64,000 nt of DNA from Cubamyces lactineus (Eukaryota > Basidiomycota > Agaricomycetes > Polyporales > Polyporaceae). Location: contig JACDTU010000014.1 of NCBI GenBank assembly GCA_022376465.1, positions 310,001-374,000 on the forward strand, read 5' to 3'. Below, piece after piece: positions 13,505 through 24,077 of the stretch. The position numbers and the translations under genes were made by a program. Under the pieces are notes generated by a model, which searched no databases, was not told the DNA's origin, and was given only the letters and a program-made list of their open reading frames with translations. Positions within the stretch are counted from its first letter, which is position 1; each line of letters opens with the position of its first letter.

Positions 13505-14411
13505 ATGGATTATCCCACAACTCGTCAGTCTAGGCCACCTCGCTTCGCTATCACCGCTTCGTTCACTCTCATTGCGGTCTTTCTCATTTGGCTGCTCCTT
13601 CCGAGACATTCCACGCCTGCCGAAGAGGTCTTGCCCTTGCCCATCGTGTCCAAGGTACGTCAGACAGTCTGCCGGATGAAGAGGACGTCATACAACGCGT
13701 GATTTCAATTTCTGTAGGCGGTCACGGTATTGCAAGGCGATACGGTGAGCGGCACGGTGACGTTTATACAGCCGTACCCTACCGCACCAGTCACCGTCTC
13801 CGGAGAGATCAAGAACCTAGACCCATCTGCTCAACGTGGCTTTCATATCCAGTGCGTGTCGCGACGCCGTTCACCACGATCCAAGGGCTGAGGCTTCTCT
13901 GGCAAGTGCCTCGGGTGACTTGAGCAATGGCTGCCTCTCAGCAGGCCCTCACTTCAATCCCTTTGGCCGCACGCACGGTGCACCCACAGACACAGACAGA
14001 CACGTTGGGGACTTGGGAAATATTGAAAGTGACTCGGCGGGAGTGGCAAGTTTCTCGTTTGAGGACCATCTCATCTCTTTGAATGGACCTCTGAGTATCG
14101 TTGGGTATGTCATCTATCCGTTTACGCGTGTCCGGCTTTGCTGATGCAGATCCACGCTCAAGACGGGCCGTTGTTGTGCATGCGGTACGTTTCCTAGGCG
14201 TGAGATGGCATTAACCCCTCATGCCGATGCCGTGTTACTTATGTAGGGTACCGATGACCTTGGGCGCGGAGGCGACGAAGAGTCCACAAAAACAGGGAAC
14301 GCTGGCGCGCGGGCCGCATGCGGCGTGATTGGTGAGCTCGAAATCGAACACACATTTCTTCGCTACTGATACGCGTATTGTATGTAGGCGTTGCTTCTTG
14401 AGCATGCAGGG
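13505..14411 (+). CDS. Cu/Zn superoxide dismutase with N-terminal membrane anchor
   Basis: Six exons: 13505..13654, 13718..13851, 13907..14104, 14163..14184 (22 nt), 14247..14331 and 14398..14411; 200 residues. The enzyme turns superoxide into oxygen and hydrogen peroxide. The copper and zinc ligands are all visible: GFHIHASGD (two His), AGPHFNP (bridging His), RTHGAP and RHVGDLGN (His, His, Asp), and VVVHA (fourth Cu His). The disulfide cysteines (SNGC and ACGVIG) and the active-site Arg (GARAACG) are present. Before the domain lies an N-terminal segment with one transmembrane helix ([19 protein letters not shown]) after a short basic start. This suggests a type II anchor with the enzyme on the lumenal or outer face. 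Cytosolic Sod1 lacks such a segment. Exons 3 and 4 use AAG acceptors, chosen because they restore the ligand motifs. Confidence 0.9.
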
Positions 14412-14541
14412 AGCTCATGATCTATCTTCAAGTTCTTACATGTCGAACAGTTGCTCTACGGATGGCGTATCGTCTCGTGATATTAAACGGACGTGTGTGT
14501 ATGGAACTGAATGAGTGTCTCGGATTTCTCACGTATCATCA

Positions 14542-17067
14542 CTAAAACCTGACCCAGCGTTGGCCGGCGTGGTCGGCAAGGAAAACCTTTGGGAATCTGC
14601 TGTTGAGTTCGTGTGCGATTTGAGGCCAAGGCGACTTCTCAGCCGATGTCCTGGGGTTGCGGGTCATCGTCAGGCAGCGGCAATGTTCGCATAAGAGGAC
14701 CTACTCACTCGCTGTCGGGCCAAATATGCGCTTTTGGCAGTCTGATTTCTTCGAGGGCCACCAACGAGGTGAAGTTGACTACAGATGGGAACCGCTGCCA
14801 GGGCTCTTGATTGATGCTAAAATAGCCACTGGGAGAAGACAGGTCAGCATTCACTGTCGTCCTGGTCATCAGCTCCATTCGAACTCACCGTGTCGCATAC
14901 TGGGCACAACGGAACGATATGATCTTCAGGTGCTTGTGTGGCTGCGAAGCCCGCAGCAGCTCAAACTGGCCCATCTTGGGCAGTGTCAGACTTTGTAGTG
15001 AAATCAACGTGCGGCCAAAAACTCACTGTCAGCACGCTATCCGCGATGACCAGCTTCTCCAGGTTCGGACAGAGCGTTAGAAGCGTGGCGTTCCAGCGTG
15101 CTGTCTCGTGCATCTCAGACATCCAGACTTCGGTCAGCTTGCTACCGTGCTTCAGCAAGAAGGCGTATGCTACGGAGGACCCTGAATCTTTCCAGCTATG
15201 TGCAAGGTCCAGGTGCATCTTCCTGAGTGACGGCAAGCTTGATAGAGTGCGAGGTAAGAATTCGAATGCGGTGCACCAAACCGTGGATACTCACGCCATC
15301 GCAGTTAGGTTCTCGATTGCACAAGACCCGCCAGCCACGCTGAGGTGAGCCTCTTCAAGTCGAGGCAAAGCCTCCACTAGCGGAGCAACTGGTGATGGTC
15401 CAACTACGCACCCGCACATGCTGAGGTACTTGAGGTTCGGAAGACCATGAAAGAACGTCGCATCGAGACATTCTCGAGTGCAGATGGGAGTCCCTTTGGT
15501 GCCATGACCTTTGCGTAGGTTTGTATCCCCACAGTTCAGTCTGAGCCATACCAACGAGGGCATTGGCTGTGGCACCAAGCCCGTCATTAAACCAGACTGG
15601 GGGATGTGCGGTAGGACGTTGTAGGCGACACGTAGATTCGGCGTTGGCCAAGGGATGGTCGGGATGCTGGAGATACTGCCTGTGGCTGTGAGCACCCGAT
15701 TGTGTTGGCCGCGCTCTGGGTGTTCCCGGACATGCTGAACATATCTCTCGATGTCCGCCGGAGACTTGAACAGCGGTGCAGTGTGCAGCAGAGGCTCTGC
15801 GGGGCAGAACGAGTTTCCACACCGCATGGGTGAGCTTTCCACCCCGTTCTACTGCGCGACAACTACTCACCTTGAACCTTCTGCTCACGAGCAGGAAGTC
15901 TTGAGGCCGTCCGAAATAGGCATCCTCGCCCAACCGCGTCCAGTCGTGTTCGTTGCATTGGTCTGGTTCACAGCCGACCATCGCATAGCTGAGGATGCGT
16001 CGCCAGATCGGGTCCGTCAGGCGATCCGCGGAGACACAGACATCGTATTCAGAGGCTCCGTTGCTGCCGTGTTCTTGTAAAGGATCTGAGGTCTGTACAG
16101 CCAATCTGCGCCGCATGAACGTCAGTGGGCAGCCACTACTAGGAATCACGGATTCACTCACAGGTCAAAGCTCCCGAGATGAGTAATTTCCTTGGCCCTG
16201 CCTTCGAGGCGATGACTGAAGTCCTTCGCCCAGTTGTAGATGGAGTCAAGGAATATTGCCCGCAGATGCTCGTTCTGCCCGACCAGCGGGATAAACTCCT
16301 CCCACCAAGTGTGGGGATGCACCGCCGACGCTGTGACGAGCCGCAACGAAGACAACGATGACAGCGCCTCGCCCAGACGGGGCATGTACTCGAAGCCCGT
16401 GCCGTGCAAATGAATCTCCTCCTACAGGGTACCAGCACAGCTCCGTCAGCAATCGAGCGGGCGGTGCTGTTTGATCAAGAAACGAGCGCACCAATCTGTT
16501 CCAGGTTGCAGGCTGCTCCGCGCTGGACACGACGACGTCCTCGATTGCCTTCATGAGGCGCTCGTTGTTCTTGTGCTTCTGCAATGTCCCCTGGACGTAG
16601 AAGCGGCGCGGCGAGATGCGCTCGAATCCCGGGAGCCATTCGAGCGGTCGCGCGGCTGGGGAGACGTCGAGGGAGATGTGGAGGTCTTCAACCCCCGTCG
16701 CGAGCCTCAGGATGACCTTGATCTCCCCGCACTGCACCTTATCGATCCGAAGCCTGCGGATGCGCTGGGCGAGCGTGAAGCGTGAGTGGGACACACCCTT
16801 CGCGCTCGCCACGAGCGTCTGGGCGAGTGACTTGGCCTGCGCCTTGCGCCGGATGATCACGCCCTCGTAGAGATGGCGCTGACCGACCCGAGCCCAGGTC
16901 TTCGACACGCGCAGGATATCGGGCGCTGTCGATGCGGGCTTACATCCGTACGTGCCGCTGTGGGCCCACTCGAGGAAGCTCGTATTGGGGAGGGTGAGTG
17001 TCTCGTAGAGGATCTCGTCTAGGAGCTCTTCAGGAAGCCTGCTGAAGGTGCTCATCGCGAATGCCAT
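14542..17067 (-). CDS. F-box protein with two F-box-like modules
   Basis: Eight minus-strand exons: 16492..17067, 16162..16421, 15871..16105, 15295..15794, 15027..15237, 14889..14974, 14709..14816 and 14542..14650; 694 residues. An F-box opens the protein (RLPEELLDEILYETLTLPN). Near residue 305 a second F-box-like helix pair appears (DRLTDPIWRRILSYAMVG, then DFLLVSRRFK). Leucine-rich segments follow (LPNLKYLSMCGC, LPSLRKMHLDLAHSW, CPNLEKLVIADSV). All exons join in frame, which supports one gene, but two adjacent F-box genes are an alternative: the frame also stops just after exon 2. It is probably an SCF substrate receptor with unknown target. The unspliced frame runs on past exon 1, and the intron at 16422..16491 was placed because it has a good branch and acceptor and restores the family-like sequence. 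Confidence 0.65.
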
Positions 17068-17686
17068 TGCGAAGTGCGTAGGGTTAGTCGAGTGGCGTGA
17101 GTGGTTAGAGGCTGAGGACTCTGCTGAGACTCGGAGTACATTGATCCTATGCTATTTATCTACATCCTGAGGAGTGCTTCTCCTAGGAGACTTTGTGACC
17201 GCAGTGGTGAACGAGCGGGACGAGCAACGGGTGCACGGTGACCGAGCGCTAGTACAAGGACTCGGACTCCGGCAGATATGTTCAAGCTCTTTGTATTCGA
17301 GCGATGTCGTCGTGTGTCCTTCTGACTATGGTCCACGATGTTTAGTACAGCTGAGACCTTGATACAGCGAACGGCTGAGGAGGAAATAATACAACACCGG
17401 CTGCTGCGGCGATCATACCTTCAATAGCAGGATAGCTGAGTGGCACCGGCACCCATCATCTGCATCTCAGGCTAGGTTGTACGAACACATCGCCTCTAAA
17501 TGTCAAGCTGCTCGTGCAACGGCGCCAGATACGGACTACACTGTGGTGAAGACGATGGTGGAGTGCGGTGAGGCAAGGATTTGATGATGGAACGATCGCC
17601 ATTTACACGTGCGCGTATATCCAATAAATTGAGGTGCAACAACCCAACGAGTATGTTCCACCAACCTACAACAAAAGACACTGACC
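17068..17686. other. intergenic region between F-box gene and FunK1 cluster
   Basis: It holds the F-box promoter and the 3' end of FunK1 gene a. No gene, tRNA or repeat was recognised. Confidence 0.4.
17153..17159 (-). promoter_or_regulatory. TATA-like box of the two-module F-box gene
   Basis: The minus strand reads ataaata about 90 bp before the ATG at 17067. Confidence 0.35.
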
Positions 17687-20486
17687 TCACTTCCGCTTCG
17701 TCTTTGACCCTTTGCCTCTCTTAGCATGAACTCGTCTCTTCGGGGATTTCTTCCTGGCCGGCGCTACGGCGGAGCTAGCAGCACTGGGAGCCTTGAGCTC
17801 AGGGTCGTCTTTCGGAATTGTGAGCGCTGTGATGCGCTCCAGGGTCCCCGTGTGGAGATGATTGAGATGGGCCGACGCTTGTGTGTATCCATCGTCGGAG
17901 GAAGAAGTCTTTCGTTTCTTGCTGGGGCGTCCGGAATCCAATCCCAAGTCGCCGCGGCGAAGTTCGTCCGCATCGGGCTTCTCGCTTTCACTGAACGTTG
18001 AAGGCAGGGTGGCAGGAAGTGCGGGTGCCTTCTCTGCGATTTCACGAGATTCGTGGGGAAGCGTCCGCACGACTCGGTCGTTGCGCTCTAGATGGTGATC
18101 CTCCATGAAGCGGACCCAAAGCTCCTCAAGCCCTTTGGGATCGAGCCACTGGGCTGTGGTGGACGGCTGCGGCTCAGGCGACAGATATCGCATACCAACT
18201 CTATACTCCTCGTCTTTTGGACGGTGGAAGTCCATCAGCATATTGAGCCACTTGTGTAGGGAAGGGCTCTTGAAGTGTACGAGTGCAGTGTACTTCCGGC
18301 TCATCGCGTTGGTATGCTTCCCGTTGCCACCTTCGGGTTGGTCTTCCTGCCACGACGCGTCGTCGAACAATCTCTGTAGCAACCAAGGAAGACCTCCGGG
18401 TGTCGGCTCAAGAGTGTGGTCGAGCCAACGCAAGGCACAATACAGCAGAGAGTAGAGCAACGATTCCATATCGTCTTGTATTGAATGACTTTGCTTCTTT
18501 CTGCCTAGGATAGAAATCGACATGAACTGCCACATTGCCTGGACATATCAGTTTAGTCAGCAGCGAGCTTAGCATCAAACGCATAGAACTCACATCGAAT
18601 GGCAGATGCCTATGTGGATTCGTTGACTTCATATGCCAGGAGAGATCCCAATCAAGGAGAATGCCACGCCGATCTGTCTCGGGTTTGTCGCGGTACAGGA
18701 CCACAGAAGAGGGATGGATATTCCGATGTACCCGTTTCTTGCCGAAGGCATCGATGATCGCTAGGCCCAACACGATGAGAAACGATGAGATTCACAAGTA
18801 TGTCGTATTGTCCCTTACCTTGAAGTACGTGACAACCCGCAGATAGTAACTCTGCAGTTCCGAAGATGTTGTGAAGGGCATACCCAGCAATCGAGATGAC
18901 TAGGCGGTATTGCGTATATTCCACGATAGTTGACAGGTCGATCCCTTGTTCGCACACCCACTTCGCGTCAACAAATTGGTGCGTTACCGTAGTCCGTTTA
19001 GCTGCATCGGGTAACATGAGTACTATAGGATGCGATGCAGGCCGACACACTTACGCATACAGTCAAACGAGGTTGATTGCTTTGTGTCCAGTACTGTTGG
19101 TACGTCGCCGTGATCAAGCACAGCGGGAATATTACGAACACCTTCGGCTGCTAGCGATGCGATCACTGTGCCCTCCTGCTCTGCACCGCGTATTGAAAGA
19201 CGCCAGGTATCCTTTAAGCATACCACCTGGCCTGTCTGTGCGTCCACAGCCCAGTAGCTACGGGTTGCACGACCTGTCACCGATAGAGGGGAGGTGAGAG
19301 GACGTGACACGAGGTAGCGCCGCTCTTCACGCGTAGTGGCATCGAAGACACCGATTGCGCAAACGGCGTTGGGCTGGTAATGCTGGTAGACAGCTGCTTG
19401 CAAGGGTTTTCCGGACAACCCGAGCTGCAGCGCGACATGGGTCTTGATAGCAGCCTGGAAGAGTGTCTCTTCGGCGTCACTCGCAGCCACCACGGTCATA
19501 TCCATACCGCGTTGGGTCTCCGACATGTGCGCATAGCGCCAGACAAACTCGCAGAGGATCTCCGGATTATGGTGAAGGTCGAATTGGCGAGTCACAATGA
19601 CACCGGCGCGATCCCAGCGCATGATGCGCGCCTTGCAGCCGAAGAGCGCGACAGAAAAACAACAGTGCCGAAATTGGCGCGCGCACAGCTCCGTTGCGTA
19701 TACAACTTGTTGACCGAAGTCGTCGAGAAAACGGCTTGTCTTCGACGCCCTCCTGAAGAACCAGCATGGCTGGGCACGCGACGAGCGCCAATGTGCGTAG
19801 GGATCCTCGAAGAAGTCCTGGGACGAATGGCTCTTGATTTCGATGAAGAATGTGGCGAATCCCATGTCCGTACGAGATATACTGCCCTTGATTTGTACCC
19901 GGGACACGTGCTCGTTGGCGTAGCATAAGACATCAGGCTTCACCGTACAGTTCCCTGCTGCGTCGGCATGCGTCGAGGCGTCCATGAAGGTGTACCCGGG
20001 ACAACGGCTAGTTTGTCCGTCAGATTGATTGAGTGCAGTGATCTGCGGGAAGTTGTTTCGTGAATACGTTCGTCAAAAAGCTGGCTAAGCACTTACAAGA
20101 GGATTATATATATCTTCCTCCGCGTCTGCAGCCCTTGGGACTTTGATAAAGGCATCCGCCGCAGATGGCATCTTGTCCAGAACTTCAGTCGAGCAAGGGC
20201 AGAATGTCTCCAAGAACGCATTGACAGGCATGGGCCCTAGGGCAAAACCTGCGCCTTCGCGACCGTACCTCGCATACCTGCTGTCGGAATCCTTCGGGGA
20301 GTGGCCAAATATCTCGGAGTTATTCTCGACCAAGGCGAGCGGAACGTTGTAGTTCCCGAGTGCAGGATTATCTGGAGCGTCCAGCGTGGCTGCTATCAAC
20401 CTGTCCACCTCATCCGGGCTATGCTGGCTATCGTAGATGGGCACGAAGTCAACGAAGCCAGGCTCGACATGGCGCAGCTGCGACAT
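17687..20486 (-). CDS. FunK1-type kinase a, HRN subfamily (predicted pseudokinase)
   Basis: Five minus-strand exons: 20097..20486, 19061..20042, 18819..19001, 18594..18760 and 17687..18538; 857 residues. An in-frame ATG at 20561 would add 25 residues. It belongs to the fungal-type protein kinase (FunK1) family. Motifs in order: LGPMPVNAFLETFCPC, the N-lobe GRATRSYWAV with ATP lysine in LKDTWR, catalytic loop VHRNIHPSSVV, metal motif LLDWDLS, and the helix QDDMESLLY typical of FunK1. The catalytic Asp of HRD is Asn and the downstream loop Asn is Ser, so phosphotransfer is doubtful while the metal-binding Asp remains. The C-terminal tail is very basic (RRVHAKRGKGSKTKRK) and looks nuclear. Gene e has the same changes. 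FunK1 kinases are expanded in Agaricomycetes and their roles are poorly known. Confidence 0.85.
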
Positions 20487-21094
20487 TGTCGCGAGTAGGA
20501 TATGGCCGACAAGTGTAGGGGAAGTACGAGACAGTACGCAGTCAGCGGTTGGCTGCTGCATATTTGTATGAACAACGATTAGCTACGAGCCTTCCGTTCT
20601 GCTAGATTTGCATCACCCACGGCCATTGTTTACCTCTCAGGTAGCATCGAGCCGACACACGGGACCAGTCCCACGACATGTCAGTATAAGTATATCATGA
20701 TACACCTTGTACGTACACACCTGCATTCGCAACACTCACGCATCCACTTGCTTAATTCTCGCACTTTGCCTGCACGACGCGGGATGGAGGCAAATCTGAT
20801 CGGGGTAGCATCTAGTAGACTCATGAGCTTCACTGCGGTCTAGTTAGACACAAAAGCGTAAGTGTGCAGCGGTTGTAGCAGCGTAGAGTTCGGTCAAGGG
20901 GACGGGTCCCGTGTGATCGTCCTAATCAAACAGACTCTCAGCGCTATCTATGGGAAGCCCACAGCCCAGACCTATGACAAGGAGAACAATGGTGCATTCG
21001 TCTCGCACGCCAACAAGCGATGCACATAACAGCGTGCGGGCCTGCATCGTGGTCAACAGCTAGCGTAACATCGTCCATCGCCTGGCGCGAGCGT
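20487..21094. other. spacer between FunK1 genes b and a
   Basis: 608 bp with no recognised gene. It should hold the 3' end of gene b and the promoter of gene a. The matching spacer between d and e is 624 bp. Confidence 0.4.
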
Positions 21095-23678
21095 TCACCG
21101 GATTTTGACACGTTTATTTGGTCGAATAGAACTGCCCTTCTGAGTTTCACCAGCGACGGGAAGAGCTTGTCGGGATGCCTGCAATCGCTCGCTCCTCCTT
21201 AGAGGTGGATTTGTGGTTGCTCCGCGGGAACGTTTGCGTGGCACCGCGGGGATTGGCTGGGCTGGAAGGTGTGGTGAAACGCTGTCCGGGATGTGAGGGC
21301 GCGCAGGAGGGATGAATGGAACTCGAGAGTCCTCGATGGTCCTAATGTATTCAATAGGCTTCTGCACCTTGTTGTTGACCGCATCGTCCTCCTCCAGATC
21401 GCGCCCCTCCAAGAATGCGCCCCAGTAGGTATCGAGGTGGTCAGGGTTGCTCCATCGATCCCACCACTCCCGTCGTAGGTGCCTTGGCGGATAGTGGTAG
21501 TTCATGGCGGTGTTCAGCCAATCCGCGATGTTTTCGTTGTCGAATTTGATACGTTGCGTCCACGTGCGATCGTCAGCGTTGACGAGCTTGGCATCCCCGC
21601 CATGTAGCTTCCCGACGCCGTACGAGCAGTCGTCGAAGAATTTCTCGATGAACCTGTAGAGGTGCTCCGGGTTACGCATACTGTGGGGGAGGTGGAGGAG
21701 ACTGCAGTATAAGATCACGTAGAGCAACGATTCCATGTCATCTTGGAGAGTGTGCCCTTTTTCCGGATACTCCAAGATTTTGATCGACATGAACCTCCAA
21801 GTACCCTGTAACACGGAGGTCAGCTCGCTCGGATAGCTACGTATTGCCACCCGTTATACAAAAGGCTTACCGTTCGAGCGCGTTCCAACGCGTGCCCCTC
21901 TTCGTCAACCTTGTCAGACGTTTCCCAATCGATCAAGTAGCCTCTCCTTGGTACGCTGTCGACCTCTTGCACAAGTATGATGTTGCCGACGCTGATATCC
22001 CGGTGTATCCTCGAGGCCTTGTCATATGCGTCGCGCATAGCTGGGATGAAACATGATCAGACGCACCCCTACGGCGTCCACATAGTGTAGACATACCATG
22101 AAATGCGTCGTAAGTTGCGCTTAATAGCTCCCGAGTGCCTTTGAACCTCTCCAAGTTGTACCCGACTTCGCCCACCACCATCCGATAGTGGATATGTGTG
22201 GACACAGCTATGATCTTGTTGAGAACTAGGCAAGCCCACGGCTGCTTACAATAGTGATCCGTCTTGGTATGCTGCACACCTGACACTAAATGCGCTGTCA
22301 GCCTGAACTGAGTCAGTTCAATAATGACAAGAAGCAAGGACGTACGAGTGAGCTTCTTCTGGGCCGGCGGTGGCCTCACGTAGACGTCGCCATGGGCTAC
22401 GACAGTCGGAATATTGCGCACGCCCGCAGCGTTCAGCTCGTCGATGATTGCCCCTTCCTGATCACCCGGGAGCCGCCAGGTGTCCTTCATAAATGTTACC
22501 CTCCCAGTCCCCACCTGCACCGCCCAATAGCCTCGCGTGCATCTGCCACTGACATACAAAGGCACTGTGACGGGCCTCGACACCAGGTATCGTTCAGATC
22601 CCCCTACGCACTGTGGATTCTCCTTGTCGACCGCGTGAACATGCATGGCCATAACGTGTCCGGGTTCGTAGTGCTCAGAAACAGCCTTGGCCAACGCGTC
22701 CCCTTCGACGCCCAACTGTGCCTGGACATGCTTCGTAATCGTCTCCAGAAAGAGCGTCTCCTCTTCAGATGTGGCCATCTCCACGCTCTCGTCGTGACCA
22801 CGCTGGCTATTCGACGCGCATGCAAAGCGAGCCAGAAAGTCGCAGAGTAGGTCCGGGCGTTTACGAATGTCGAACGAGCGACTCACGATCAGCCCAGACC
22901 TGTCCCAGCGACAGAGGCGAGCAGAAGAACCAGCCATAGTGATTGAAAACACGAAGGTGCGATGCTGACGTGCGAGGACCTCCGTGGAGTACATAATATG
23001 CTGTCCGAAAGATCTGTCGACGCGTGCCTTCATTTTTTCATTGTCGTATTGCGCCACGAATTCGTGGGCTGCTATAGCTTCTGTGGTTGCATCGGAGGGA
23101 GGGTCGACGAAAAAGTCCAGGAGCGCGTCCGGCTTCACCTCGATGAAGAGTTCAGCGTACCCGAGGTCCGCACGGGAAGTGATGGGGGTCCGTCGAACCG
23201 CTTCCGCATTAGCCATCGTGTAGCAACAAATGTGGGGCTTCATGAATCCGGGCTCGTGCGGCTTCTCAGAACGGACGGACACATTCTCGAACACAAGTCC
23301 CGGGGTACGACTCTTGCGTTTAGTCGACTTGTTCAACGCGTCGAGCTGGACCCTAGTAGTGAGAGCGAGCTGATTTCGATCGTCGATACCACGTACCAGT
23401 GGTTTGAAGATCTCCCTCGGGGTCGGAGCTCCATGCGGTATGCCACTAAATGCTCTCCTGCTCGACAAGATCTCGCTCCTGCGTCCCGCGGGTACTGGAG
23501 GCAAGAAATCCTCTATAAATTGCTCAACTGGCATTGGTCCAACTGTGTAGCGCCGTGAGTCCCGTAGGTGCTGCTTCATGCGAGCATCTCCACTGCTTGG
23601 GTTTAGCCCTCTGGTATAGGCATGACCGTCGTCGATAGGCATTGGTACATGGTAGACGCATCCAGGGGTATCAGACAT
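21095..23678 (-). CDS. FunK1-type kinase b, HRD subfamily
   Basis: Five minus-strand exons: 23397..23678, 22346..23345, 22097..22279, 21871..22040 and 21095..21805; 781 residues. The start ATG gives MSDTPGCVYHVPMPIDD, aligned with the starts of c and d. Motifs: YTVGPMPVEQFIEDFLPP, MKPHICCY, RCTRGYWAV with lysine in MKDTWRLPGDQEG, catalytic loop RIHRDISVGNIILV with both Asp and Asn kept, metal motif LIDWETS, and LQDDMESLLY. This looks like an active kinase of the FunK1 family. The tail has NPPLRRSERLQ and then RPNKRVKIR, a likely nuclear signal. Exons 2 and 4 are exactly 1000 and 170 nt, as in c and d. An 80-nt part of exon 2 is identical to gene c. Confidence 0.9.
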
Positions 23679-24077
23679 GGCGTCTCAGCTTACGAGCACA
23701 GTGGCAGTTGTATGAAGGTATTCTAAAGGCTGAGCGTGATGAACTGAGCAGTCTATTTGGCCATACGGCGGCAATAAGGCATTGTTGATAAACAAGGCAC
23801 GTCAAGGAAACCACATCCCACGTGGACACGATAGCGCTCGTGCCAGTGTCTGCTCAATTAGCTTACCGTGACTTAGACACATGAGGGGCCGAGAACTCTC
23901 CGAGTTTGTCTCCCCTAGGCAGACGATGAATGTGTACCACATACACGCCAAAGGCACGAGCAGCATCTAGGAAGATATACATCCTGAGAATACGGTACCC
24001 TAGGTCGACGTCGCCTCCAGCACTTCTCAAGGTCTAAACTGATCATGGGCCACTGGCCTCTCGTACATCGTAGGTGT
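23679..24077. other. spacer between FunK1 genes c and b
   Basis: About 400 bp with no recognised gene. It holds the 3' end of c and the promoter of b. Confidence 0.4.

Noticed and set aside
16422..16491. Apparent frameshift in the two-module F-box gene
   Set aside because: A normal 70-nt intron with a ctgac branch site and tag acceptor explains the frame change, so no break is needed.
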